Positions 1 to 8,255 of a DNA stretch of 64,000 bases are shown piece by piece. Source of the stretch: Stieleria mannarensis (GTDB taxonomy: Bacteria; Planctomycetota; Planctomycetia; Pirellulales; Pirellulaceae); NCBI RefSeq assembly GCF_014154935.1, contig NZ_JACEHH010000005.1, forward strand, positions 230,781-294,780, in the 5' to 3' direction. Position numbers and translations under genes: made by a program. Under the pieces are notes generated by a model, which searched no databases, had not been told where the DNA came from, and saw nothing but the letters and a program-made list of their open reading frames with translations. Positions within the stretch are counted from its first letter, which is position 1. Every line of letters starts with the position of its first letter.

Positions 1-2005
1 CGAGCCGTCCGAACATGCGATCCAGTTCGTCACGGCTGAAAAACAGCGCGGTCGGGCGGCCGTGGGGACAGTGATGGGTGTCGTTGTACAGGTCACGCTG
101 TTCCAGCAAGGCCTGGATCTCCTCCGGTCGCAACGGATCACCGGCTTTGACGGCCGCTTTGCAGGCGATGGTCGACAGCAAATGGTTCAGCAATTCGATC
201 GGTTCGGGTTTCTCACCCCCACCGAGCACCGATTCCATCAACGTTCGCAACATGTCCGCCGGCGGAGTATTTTTCAGCATCGCCGGGTAGGAGCGGATGA
301 CCAGCGTGTCGCCGCCGAATTCTTCCACCTCCATGCCGATTTGTGCCAAGGTGTCTCGGTGGTCCAGCACGGCGGTTCGTTCGGCCGGTGTCATCGAAAC
401 GGGCTCGGGGACCAGCAGGCCCTGCGATTCGAGTGTTTGCCCGCTTTCGAGCACCTTGGTCTTCACCCGCTCGTACAAAACGCGTTCGTGCAGGGCGTGC
501 TGGTCGATGACCACCATGCCTTTTTCGTCTTGCGTGACCAGGTAACGGTTGTGGACTTGAAACCCCAGGTGGCAGACGCTGGGGTGGTCGATACCGTCCG
601 CTGCGGCATCGGCGGCGGGTTGTTGCGGACCGTCCCAGGGGGCGATGTGGTCAGAGTCCGACGATCGACCGGGCTCCGTTTGATCGGCGGCGTCGGGCAG
701 AGTCGATGGCGTGGGGCCGCCGGGGAAGGGTTGAAAACTGGGTACCGAACCGAACGAAGGGAGCGCACGGGTCGCCGTGCTGGGAGCGGATGCCGGCGCC
801 CCCGCACCGGCCGTGGGGCCACCGGCGGCCGGCGAAACGAACACATCCGAAGGGCTGTTTCCGGTCCGCGCCCACTCGATCACCGATTGTCGATGTGCCT
901 GTTCGGCTCGAACCGGCATCCCCAATTCGCTGCTGGGCCTGGGCGTCAGATCCGCCTCTTCGGCCGCCGGTGCCGGGCCGACCCGCTGCGTCATGTCGGT
1001 GGTCAAAAAATGATGCCGCAGCGTCTGCAGCAATCGGCTGTAAACACGCCCACCGTCGGTGAACCGGACTTCCAGCTTGGTCGGGTGGACATTGACGTCG
1101 ATCAACTCCGGCGGCATCGACATCCGCAAAAAACTGACGGGGTGTCGGCCGACCATCAGCAATCCCCGATAGGCTTCACCGAGCGCGTGCTGGAGTGATC
1201 GGTCGCGAATGTGCCGGCCGTTAAGAAACAGATACTGCATCCGCGAATTGCCCCGGCTGACCGACGGATCACAGACGTAGCCCTGGACGCGGATTTGTGC
1301 ATCGTCACTGTTGATCGGGATCAACGAATCGGCAATTTCGCCACCAAAGAACGCCGCGATCCGATCGCTCCACCGCTCGGTGACCGGCAGGTCGTACAGC
1401 GGTTTGTCGTTGTTGTTGAGCACAAAGTGGACGTGCGAATTGGCCAGTGCGATCCGCGTGAAGGCTTCGACGATGTGCCCTTTTTCAGTCTGCGCCGTTT
1501 TTAAGAACCGATGGCGGACCGGGGTGTTGAAGAACAGGTTGCGGACTTCCATCACCGTTCCGACCGGGCAGCCACAGGGCTGGGGCGGATCGATCACTCC
1601 GCCACGGACCTGGATTTCATTGCCCGCCGTCTCACCTTCGGTGCGGCTGCGGATCGTCAACTGCGACACGCTGCCGATCGACGCGAGTGCTTCGCCGCGG
1701 AACCCCAGCGTGCGGACGTGAAACAAAGCTTCGTCGGTCGGCAGCTTGCTGGTCGCGTGGCTGGCCAGCGCCAGCGGCAGCTGGTCGGCCGACATCCCGC
1801 AACCGTTGTCGCTGATGCGGATCATTTCGGTCCCGCCGCCGGTGATCGACACCTCGATCCGAGTCGCCCCGGCGTCGACACTGTTTTCCAGCAGTTCTTT
1901 GACCACCGAAGCCGGCCGTTCGATCACCTCGCCGGCGGCGATTTGGTTGATCAAATTGGGGGGCAGCTGGCGAATCGTCGGCAATGGTTTCACGGTGGCA
2001 TCCAT
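1..2005 (-). CDS. mutL: DNA mismatch repair protein MutL (C-terminus cut by window edge)
   Basis: MutL is the GHKL ATPase that couples mismatch recognition by MutS to strand incision. The N-terminus carries the family signature NQIAAGEVIERPASVVKELL, then the ATP-lid motifs DNGCGM and GFRGEALASI. A proline-rich linker follows. The C-terminal domain has the metal-binding endonuclease motif DQHALHE at 485-505 and a CPHGRP motif close to the window edge, so this is the nicking type of MutL (as in most bacteria lacking MutH) rather than the E. coli type; that functional statement is family knowledge. About 668 residues are visible and only a few C-terminal residues should be missing. The start ATG lies directly before the conserved N-terminus. 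No partner mut gene is in the window. Confidence 0.96.
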   Translation of the reverse strand, partial: MDATVKPLPTIRQLPPNLINQIAAGEVIERPASVVKELLENSVDAGATRIEVSITGGGTEMIRISDNGCGMSADQLPLALASHATSKLPTDEALFHVRTLGFRGEALASIGSVSQLTIRSRTEGETAGNEIQVRGGVIDPPQPCGCPVGTVMEVRNLFFNTPVRHRFLKTAQTEKGHIVEAFTRIALANSHVHFVLNNNDKPLYDLPVTERWSDRIAAFFGGEIADSLIPINSDDAQIRVQGYVCDPSVSRGNSRMQYLFLNGRHIRDRSLQHALGEAYRGLLMVGRHPVSFLRMSMPPELIDVNVHPTKLEVRFTDGGRVYSRLLQTLRHHFLTTDMTQRVGPAPAAEEADLTPRPSSELGMPVRAEQAHRQSVIEWARTGNSPSDVFVSPAAGGPTAGAGAPASAPSTATRALPSFGSVPSFQPFPGGPTPSTLPDAADQTEPGRSSDSDHIAPWDGPQQPAADAAADGIDHPSVCHLGFQVHNRYLVTQDEKGMVVIDQHALHERVLYERVKTKVLESGQTLESQGLLVPEPVSMTPAERTAVLDHRDTLAQIGMEVEEFGGDTLVIRSYPAMLKNTPPADMLRTLMESVLGGGEKPEPIELLNHLLSTIACKAAVKAGDPLRPEEIQALLEQRDLYNDTHHCPHGRPTALFFSRDELDRMFGRL

Positions 2006-2268
2006 ACCACGCAATTTACCGCCGTCGGCGCGATCAACCAACCGGCGAAACGGGCGTCGAGCAAAAGAATGGTCCGGTCGACTGCTAGCAACCCGCGGAT
2101 CAAACTGTCATCGATGGCCTGTCAATCGGCAGCGGGTTCAAACAGCGGGAAGTGGAGGCAGAATGATACGGGGCCGAATGGTGGCTGGGGACGGCGTCTT
2201 GCAGTGCCCCTGCCCCCGCAGTGCCCCTGCCCCCATCGTTTTGTTACGTTCCTCCACTTTGCCACCCA
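2006..2268. repeat. Intergenic segment with partial dispersed repeat
   Basis: The mutL-SIMPL gap holds a degenerate copy (2157-2184, plus strand) of the AGAATGATACGGGG repeat seen four more times in the window. It is bounded by inverted arms AAGTGGAGG near 2150 and CCTCCACTT near 2251. Between the arms, two 16-bp tandem units built on GCAGTGCCCCTGCCCC occupy about 2202-2235. No gene is visible. Confidence 0.7.
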
Positions 2269-2997
2269 TCATTCAAAGCTGAACGTCAATTGAACGCTGG
2301 CCGAAAGCGATTGTTCGCCGGTTTGAATCGGCACCGCCGAACGGGCTTCGGCCATCGCCATCATCCGCACCGGAGCGGGCTGACCGCCGCCGGAATGGTC
2401 TCGGATCTCGACGATCCGGCCGAGCGTGACGCCCGCTTCCTTGGCCATCAAGCCGGCTTTTCGCTTGGCATCGCGAATCGCCTTGTTGCGGGCTTCGTCC
2501 ATCAGCGTTTCGGTCTTGGAAATCGAGAAACGGATCCCGTTGATTTGATTCGCGCCGGCCGAAACGACTTGGTCCAGCACCTCGCCGAGTCTTTCGATTT
2601 CTCGCACGCGGACGTGAACCTGGTTGGACACTCGGTAACCGTCGATCTTGGGCGGCTGGCCATCGGGGTTCCGCGAACGTTGGTATCGGGGCGAGACGCT
2701 GAAGCTGCTGGTTTGGATGTCTTTCTCGCTGATGCCCTGCTGTTTAATGCGATCTAACAGACGCCTCATTTGAGAATTGTTGGCCTGCACCGCCGCTTTG
2801 GCGCTGTCTTCTTCCACCACGATGCCAATGTTGATCTCGGCCGTATCGGGCACACCGCTGGCTTCTCCGCTGCCGTTGACGACGATCACGCGTCGCTGGC
2901 CGCCGGACACCGCGTCGGGCTGCTGAGCAAACGTGACTGTGGGCAGGAGTAATAAGCCGGCGGCAACGGTCGCGAGAAAGGTTAAACGTGTGTTCAT
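2269..2997 (-). CDS. Secreted SIMPL domain (DUF541) protein
   Basis: A 242-residue exported protein. Residues 1-24 are a Sec signal peptide ending TVTFA-QQ. The rest matches the SIMPL/DUF541 family (relatives: mouse SIMPL, brucella BP26): VIVVNGSGEASGVPDTAEINIGI at the start of the domain (written here only as a landmark, residues about 37-60), the DIQTSSFSVSPRY block and the long helical VLDQVVSAGANQINGIRFS block. BP26-type members form periplasmic channel-like oligomers; the biochemical role is otherwise unclear. It stands alone, facing away from the EF-hand gene at 3354. Confidence 0.88.
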   Translation of the reverse strand: MNTRLTFLATVAAGLLLLPTVTFAQQPDAVSGGQRRVIVVNGSGEASGVPDTAEINIGIVVEEDSAKAAVQANNSQMRRLLDRIKQQGISEKDIQTSSFSVSPRYQRSRNPDGQPPKIDGYRVSNQVHVRVREIERLGEVLDQVVSAGANQINGIRFSISKTETLMDEARNKAIRDAKRKAGLMAKEAGVTLGRIVEIRDHSGGGQPAPVRMMAMAEARSAVPIQTGEQSLSASVQLTFSFE

Positions 2998-3353
2998 AAA
3001 TCAATCTCCAAATCGTCTCCGGTGTCTGACGATTCACCGGTGGTGTGTTCGGTCCGTATCGGATGTTTCAAAATCACACTACCGGGGCTAAAAATCAAGG
3101 TCAAACGATGCGAGGAGGCTCCGCGGGGCGCATCGAGCCCCGTCTTTGGGAAGCGGATATAATCGCCTGCGTCAATAGGGCGTGGCGGCGGGGGCCAGCG
3201 TTCGTCAGAGCGAATCGCGGTCCGCAGTTTTGCGATGGCAGCGACAATGACACTTGGTTTCGCCCTCCCATCATTTTGTTCAATCGCGAGGCTTACGGGA
3301 TGCACACCACTCAGCGTTTCCTTTGTTGTTGCAACTACGGGGTGATTGCCCCC

Positions 3354-4478
3354 ATGAAAATGCTCGTCTTGTGTCTCGCCGGGTTCATCGTCACGCCATC
3401 ACTTCTTGGCCAAGATGACAGCTCCCAATCCGAGTCCGTTGATCCGCTGACCATCACGCTGCTGGAAATGGATTTGACCGCGACGGCCAAACTGTTCGCT
3501 CGACATGACTTGGATGATGACGGGACACTCAGCAAGTCCGAATTCGAGCGACTCGACTGGACCGGTGAAACGATCCGGCCATTTGATCTCAACCGTAGCG
3601 GTGACCTGCAGCAAGTCGAAGTCACCCTCAAACTCGCCGCCGAACGTGAGCGGGCGGGGATCGTGCAGATGGACTCGATTTTGGCAGACCGATACACCAA
3701 ACGTTACGACAGCAACCGAGACGGCAAGCTGCAACTTCGCGAGTTGGAGGACAACATGTTTTCCGACCAGATCGACAGCTACGATCGCAATTCTGACGAC
3801 GAACTGTCGCCCGATGAATTGATTCGCGGCCTGGCGTTTGAACGCAAGTTCCGCGACGAACTCGGCGTCAAAGGCTGTGACCAGGGTGGAGCGATGGGGC
3901 TGATCAACCAGGGCGATGCCGACGGCAATCGCCAGTTGTCCGGGGACGAACTCAAGGCGGTGGGTTTGGATTCGGCCACGATGAAGTTTGATCGCAACAA
4001 TGACGAGACGCTGTCGGTGTCGGAGCTTGCCGAATACTTGGCCGATCGTCGCATGCGAATGGGGCTGACACCGTCAGACCAATTGCTCGCCCGCAACGTG
4101 ATTCGGCGGAGCGACCCGGACGGGGACGGATTGGTGCCGGCGAACCTGTTTCGACAAGGAGACAGCGATCTCGACCTCGGCAGCCCGGACGAAAACGGCG
4201 ACGGAAGTCTATCGCTATTGGAAATGGAAACCTACTTGGCCAAACAGCGCAAACGCCTGGGGTTCGATGACGAAGCGGCCAAGCGGGCCTCGATCCTGAT
4301 CGCAAGAAACGATTCCGACGGCGACCGCAAACTTTCCAAGGCAGAACTGGTTGCCAGCGGCGCTGATCGGGACAGCCCGCTGTCACCGCAAAAGCTGTCC
4401 CTGATCGACCAAGACAACGACGCCGCGATCGACATGCAGGAACTGGCGCGTTTCATCCAGAAAACCAGACGACCGTAA
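3354..4478 (+). CDS. Secreted protein with about ten EF-hand-like calcium loops
   Basis: A 374-residue protein starting MKMLVLCLAGFIVTPSLLGQ, a clear signal peptide, so I use this ATG although the frame stays open upstream to 3045. The mature part is a chain of EF-hand-type loops. Examples are DLDDDGTLSKSE, DSNRDGKLQLRE, DADGNRQLSGDE, DRNNDETLSVSE, DPDGDGLVP, DENGDGSLSLLE, DSDGDRKLSKAE and DQDNDAAIDMQE. Several have an acidic residue at loop position 12, as needed for Ca2+ binding; others are degenerate. Planctomycetes encode many such proteins, and extracellular calcium binding or a structural role is likely, but no specific function can be given. The gap 2998-3353 has no other gene. Confidence 0.85.
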   Translation: MKMLVLCLAGFIVTPSLLGQDDSSQSESVDPLTITLLEMDLTATAKLFARHDLDDDGTLSKSEFERLDWTGETIRPFDLNRSGDLQQVEVTLKLAAERERAGIVQMDSILADRYTKRYDSNRDGKLQLRELEDNMFSDQIDSYDRNSDDELSPDELIRGLAFERKFRDELGVKGCDQGGAMGLINQGDADGNRQLSGDELKAVGLDSATMKFDRNNDETLSVSELAEYLADRRMRMGLTPSDQLLARNVIRRSDPDGDGLVPANLFRQGDSDLDLGSPDENGDGSLSLLEMETYLAKQRKRLGFDDEAAKRASILIARNDSDGDRKLSKAELVASGADRDSPLSPQKLSLIDQDNDAAIDMQELARFIQKTRRP

Positions 4479-4512
4479 AGACGGCAGGGGGCCGCGACTA
4501 AGAACGGGCCGC

Positions 4513-5403
4513 TCAAACCGGCGGCCAATACTGGGCGATCTTGTTTCGCAGGAAATCGGCACTGCGGCGCAGTTGGTCGATCCCCTCCACACCGTCTTCG
4601 ATACTGATCCAACTGTCGAAACCCTTGCCGGCCAACTCGCCGAAGATCGCGTCGTAATCATTCAATCCCTTGCCGATTTCTCCGTGGCGGAGACGTTTCG
4701 CGTAGCCGACCGCCCCGCCTTCTTCGCGGCGCAAATCTTCCAACGTCCCCTCGATCAAGTAGCGGTCACTGGCGTGCATGGTGACGACACGATCCGAAAC
4801 GCGTTTGAGCAGTTCGATCGGATCGTCGCCGGCAAGGAACGCGTTGCTGGGATCGTAATTGACTCCGAAATTGGGATGATCGATCGCCGCGACCAGATCA
4901 CAGAACACGTCCATCGCCTGGGCGAACTCGGGGTATTCCCAAAAGTCGTCCTTGTAGTGATTCTCCAGGATCAAGGTGACCCCGTGCTGTTGTGCGAAGG
5001 GCAGACAGGCACGGATGCTGTCCGCGGCAAGCCGAACACCCTGGTCGCGAGTCAACTCGGGTCGCCGCTGTCCGCTGAGCACGCGACAGTAACTTCCGCC
5101 CAGTGTGTGGGTCATCTCGATCCAGCGCTTCTGTTTCGCGATCTCGGCGTCACGAAAATCGGCATCGGGGTGCGTGAAGTCGGGGGAGCAACACAGCATC
5201 GGGATGGTCAGCCCTAAATCTTCGACCTGGGTTCGCAGCAGGGACCAATTGGCGGGATCGTCCAACTCCAAAAACCCGGCGTAAAACTCCAAGCCGTCGA
5301 TGTCCAATGTGGTTGCCAGCTGGAACCACTCGGCCAGCTTCATCGAACCGTCTTTGCAGAGCGCCTGCATGTAGGCTTTGGGAAATGCGGCTAGTTTTGG
5401 CAT
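4513..5403 (-). CDS. Sugar phosphate isomerase/epimerase family protein (TIM barrel)
   Basis: A 296-residue xylose-isomerase-like TIM barrel. Landmarks are DIDGLEFYAGF, PMLCCSPDFTHPD, a metal-ligand glutamate in LILENHYKDD, NFGVNYDPSNAF, VVTMHASDRY and WISIEDG. These are the conserved metal-site regions of the family (IolE/IolI, hydroxypyruvate isomerase and ketose 3-epimerase relatives). The start at 5403 leaves only 8 nt to the stop of the upstream dehydrogenase, so the two are probably one operon; longer starts would overlap that gene. Exact substrate unknown. Together with the two upstream enzymes it suggests catabolism of a keto-sugar or polyol. Confidence 0.88.
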   Translation of the reverse strand: MPKLAAFPKAYMQALCKDGSMKLAEWFQLATTLDIDGLEFYAGFLELDDPANWSLLRTQVEDLGLTIPMLCCSPDFTHPDADFRDAEIAKQKRWIEMTHTLGGSYCRVLSGQRRPELTRDQGVRLAADSIRACLPFAQQHGVTLILENHYKDDFWEYPEFAQAMDVFCDLVAAIDHPNFGVNYDPSNAFLAGDDPIELLKRVSDRVVTMHASDRYLIEGTLEDLRREEGGAVGYAKRLRHGEIGKGLNDYDAIFGELAGKGFDSWISIEDGVEGIDQLRRSADFLRNKIAQYWPPV

Positions 5404-5411
5404 CAACGACC

Positions 5412-6440
5412 TCAACTGGGTTGCAAAACAGATTTGACGACTTCGCCCTGGTGCATTTTTTCGAACGCCTCGTGCCATTGATCGATCGGCCAGACGCCAC
5501 CGATGATCGGCTGGACGTTCAATTGACCGCTCGTTAACAGAGCGAGTACACGTTCCCAGATCGGCCAGTTGTGGCTGAAACTGCCTTGCAGCGTGACGTT
5601 CTTTTGCACCAGGGGGTCCAGATTAAATCCGAGCGGTTGCGGCCCCCAGCCGACCTTGCTGATCCAGCCGGCCGGTCGAACGACATCGATCGCGATCTTT
5701 AACGTCGCGCTGGCCCCGGCCGCATCGATGACGCCGTCACATCCCAATCCGTCGCGGCGGCGGGCCCACTCGCTCGCGTCGCCGACGATGCCTTCACACC
5801 CATAATGCTTCTGAGCGATCTCCAGCCGTCGTCGATCCGATTCCAAACCGACCAAGGCGACTTCGGCACCACACAGACGAGCCATCGCGGCACACAGGAT
5901 GCCGATCGTGCCCGGCCCCAGCACGACCACGCGGTCGCCCGGCTCGATCCGCGCGTTGCGAACCACCGCGTTGTAGGCCACGCAACACGGTTCGGTCAGA
6001 CAGGCGTGTTCAAACGGCAACGCATCGGGAACGGAGTGCAGGATGCGAGCCGGAACGCGAACATACTTCGTCATCGCCCCGTCGACACCGTATCCGAACC
6101 CTTTGCGTGACGGATCCAAATTGTAAAGCCCGCGGCGTGTCATCGGGTTTTGTTGGTCGATGATCGCGGCCGTTTCGCTGACGACCCGATCGCCTTCTTT
6201 CCAACCTTGGACCGCAGACCCGAGTTCGGCGATGTGGCCGCCGAATTCATGGCCCAAGACGACGGGATAATTGACCGGCCAGGAATGATTCGCAGTCCAT
6301 TGGTGCAGATCGCTGCCGCAGACGCCGACGTTGGCGACTTCCAACAACACATCCTCCGGTCCGATCGACGGCCGGTCGATCTCCCTGAGTTCGACCGATT
6401 CCGGTTCGGGGGCAAAATTGACGACGGCGGCTGATTTCAT
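5412..6440 (-). CDS. Zinc-type medium-chain alcohol/polyol dehydrogenase
   Basis: A 342-residue MDR dehydrogenase. The catalytic zinc site is visible (GVCGSDLHQW and GHEFGGHIAELG), as is the Rossmann motif VVVLGPGTIGILCA. It resembles the threonine/sorbitol/2,3-butanediol dehydrogenase group. Odd feature: the lobe that normally holds the four-cysteine structural zinc site reads SETAAIIDQQNPMTRRGLYN with no cysteine, so structural zinc is probably absent. The ATG at 6440 begins MKSAAVVNF, the usual MDR N-terminus. It sits between the isomerase (8 nt downstream) and the decarboxylase-like gene, consistent with a sugar oxidation module. Substrate unknown. Confidence 0.9.
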   Translation of the reverse strand: MKSAAVVNFAPEPESVELREIDRPSIGPEDVLLEVANVGVCGSDLHQWTANHSWPVNYPVVLGHEFGGHIAELGSAVQGWKEGDRVVSETAAIIDQQNPMTRRGLYNLDPSRKGFGYGVDGAMTKYVRVPARILHSVPDALPFEHACLTEPCCVAYNAVVRNARIEPGDRVVVLGPGTIGILCAAMARLCGAEVALVGLESDRRRLEIAQKHYGCEGIVGDASEWARRRDGLGCDGVIDAAGASATLKIAIDVVRPAGWISKVGWGPQPLGFNLDPLVQKNVTLQGSFSHNWPIWERVLALLTSGQLNVQPIIGGVWPIDQWHEAFEKMHQGEVVKSVLQPS

Positions 6441-6500
6441 CTTGGGGTCTTTTGAGGGAGCGGGAAAGCGATGACGCCGGAGTGTCCGGACCACAGGGAT

Positions 6501-6525
6501 CCACCTTCTGGCGAAGGTAGCTACG
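6501..6525. repeat. Dispersed repeat CCACCTTCTGGCG-AAGGTAGCTACG
   Basis: A 25-bp segment between the dehydrogenase and the decarboxylase gene. It is identical to 37400-37424, where it forms one arm of a longer inverted repeat. It contains a short CTTC/GAAG palindrome. Confidence 0.75.
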
Positions 6526-6548
6526 GTTGGCCGGGTCAGGCATCTGAG

Positions 6549-7241
6549 CTAGTTCACCGATTGTGCGTGGACCGCGTCGCAGATCAATTTGAGCGATCCT
6601 TCCAGATCGCCATCGGCGGTTTTGAAGGCGTCGGCGTCGATCGTCAACGGGGCCCCCAACACGACCAGCGGCGCGCCATACTTGGGACACTCGATCGCTT
6701 GTTCCAAGGAAAGTCCGCCGACCGCCTGCACCGGGACTTTAACCGCATTGACGACCTCGCGCAGCTGATCCAGCGGACTCGGCATCCGCAACCCACGCGC
6801 GGCGATCCCACGCCGCTCGTCGTAACCGATGTGGTGGATCACGAAATCACAGCCCAGGTCCTCCAGCCACTTCGCACCGGCGACCATGTCCGCCGAGACC
6901 ATGTTGTCCCCCATCACCTTGCAACCGAAGTCCGCGCCCGCTTTGACGACGCAGCGGATGGTTTCTTCGTGGGCGCGAGCCATCACAACAACGTGAGTGG
7001 CCCCCGCCTTGGCCATCATTTCGGCTTCCAGGTAGCCGCCGTCCATCGTCTTCAGGTCCGCCACGATCGGCGTCTCGGGAAAAGCCGACCGCAGCGCCCG
7101 CACACCGTGCAGCCCTTCGGCCAAGATCAACGGCGTCCCGGCCTCCAACCAGTCGACGCCGGCACGCATCGCGATCTCGGCTGTTTCGAGGGCTTCGTCG
7201 ATGTTGGTCAAGTCGAGTGAAATCTGAACAAGCGGTCGCAT
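6549..7241 (-). CDS. KGPDC/hexulose-6-phosphate synthase-like decarboxylase (OMPDC superfamily)
   Basis: A 230-residue single-domain barrel of the orotidine-phosphate decarboxylase suprafamily. The diagnostic active-site motif DLKTMDGG (Asp-x-Lys-x-x-Asp) follows PETPIVA, as in 3-keto-L-gulonate-6-phosphate decarboxylase (UlaD/SgbH) and hexulose-6-phosphate synthase. HHIGYDERR and VQAVGGLSLEQA are further barrel landmarks. The start at 7241 is chosen because MRPLVQISLDLTN matches the family N-terminus; the frame runs upstream only through a 7-bp tandem repeat. Which of the two reactions it performs cannot be decided here. It probably belongs with the downstream dehydrogenase and isomerase. 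Confidence 0.87.
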   Translation of the reverse strand: MRPLVQISLDLTNIDEALETAEIAMRAGVDWLEAGTPLILAEGLHGVRALRSAFPETPIVADLKTMDGGYLEAEMMAKAGATHVVVMARAHEETIRCVVKAGADFGCKVMGDNMVSADMVAGAKWLEDLGCDFVIHHIGYDERRGIAARGLRMPSPLDQLREVVNAVKVPVQAVGGLSLEQAIECPKYGAPLVVLGAPLTIDADAFKTADGDLEGSLKLICDAVHAQSVN

Positions 7242-7250
7242 GGGAAAGCT

Positions 7251-7306
7251 GGGAGCTGGGAGCTGGGAGCTGGGAGCTGGGAGCTGGGAGCTGGGAGCTG
7301 GGAGCG
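7251..7306. repeat. Heptanucleotide tandem repeat (GGGAGCT)8
   Basis: Seven perfect copies of GGGAGCT and one ending in G. On the minus strand it reads AGCTCCC repeats and ends 9 nt before the ATG of the decarboxylase gene, so it fills the place of the ribosome-binding site and leader. Confidence 0.95.
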
Positions 7307-7424
7307 TTTGCGAAACGGGGCAGGTACTCAACACGAAATGGCCCGTTGCGAGCTTCGCGTTTTTGGTACGTGACCCCATTTCGCATGGCAATCCCCTAAG
7401 CATCAGGGGCCTCTGGCGATCTGC

Positions 7425-8048
7425 CTACGGCAATTCCATCACTTCGACTTTGCGGATGTGAACCTTGCTGCCCGGATCATGTTGTTGGAACGCGAAGTGC
7501 CCGGATTTAAACGTCAGGTCGAAATCCAGGTACTCGTACAACTCATTGCCATCGACGGTGACCTTGATCCGCGTCATCTCGCGTCCCCGCCAGACATCGT
7601 CGCGAACCTCCAGGTCATAGGTGAACCAGGTTCCCGGTTTGACGTGTTGTTGGTAGACGTGACACATCCCATAGATCGACCCGGTGCGAATCGGGTCGGT
7701 GTGCGTGCTGTCGATTTGGGCTTCGTAGCCGTCGGTGAATCCCGGTTTGCGTGTGGTGCGAAAATAGAGGCCGGAGTTGCCGCCGTCGTTGATTTTGATT
7801 TCCGCGCGGTAGCGAAAATTCTTGTAGGGACCGGTCGTGTTGACCAGCATCGAAGGCGGTCCCGAACCGGCGATCGCACCGTCCTCGACTTTCCAAACAC
7901 TTTTCTCGTTGCCGACCTTTTCCCAGCCGTCGAGTGTTTTACCGTCGAACAAGGACACCCACTTGCCGTCGTCGGCCGAAACGACCGATCCGGTCAAACA
8001 AAGTGACACGGCAACAACGCTACACATCAAACGACCCAAAATCATCAT
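7425..8048 (-). CDS. Secreted DUF1080 protein (3-keto-disaccharide hydrolase domain)
   Basis: A 207-residue exported protein with signal peptide MMILGRLMCSVVAVSLCLTG and cleavage near VVSADD. The mature protein is one DUF1080 domain, a concanavalin-like beta sandwich: WVSLFDGKTLDGWEK at its start, NFRYRAEIKINDGGNSGLYF in the middle and SGHFAFQQHDPGSKVHIRKV at the end. The family is greatly expanded in planctomycetes, and some members hydrolyse 3-keto-glycosides. The location beside the sugar-dissimilation genes fits a role in extracytoplasmic glycan or glycoside breakdown. Tandem ATG codons lie at 8048 and 8045; the first is used. Confidence 0.88.
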   Translation of the reverse strand: MMILGRLMCSVVAVSLCLTGSVVSADDGKWVSLFDGKTLDGWEKVGNEKSVWKVEDGAIAGSGPPSMLVNTTGPYKNFRYRAEIKINDGGNSGLYFRTTRKPGFTDGYEAQIDSTHTDPIRTGSIYGMCHVYQQHVKPGTWFTYDLEVRDDVWRGREMTRIKVTVDGNELYEYLDFDLTFKSGHFAFQQHDPGSKVHIRKVEVMELP

Positions 8049-8255
8049 GGTGAGATCCCAAACGCGTGAATGAATCAAGGAGGAACAGGCGCCATCAACA
8101 GGCTGAATTCGTCAAACCGGTGGAATTCGACGACCAGGCGGGAGCATCACTTTAGCCGCGCCCAGTCGCGATGGCTATCATGGACCCCAGTTTATCGTCG
8201 GCATCGGACAAGCCAGAAGCCGATCCCACATTGAAACACCGAAACTAGAAATCGG

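Noticed and set aside
62..1198. A long open frame on the plus strand across mutL
   Set aside because: It is antisense to MutL, whose conserved motifs lie in the minus-strand frame. High GC makes long shadow frames common here; no protein-like features or ribosome-binding site support it.
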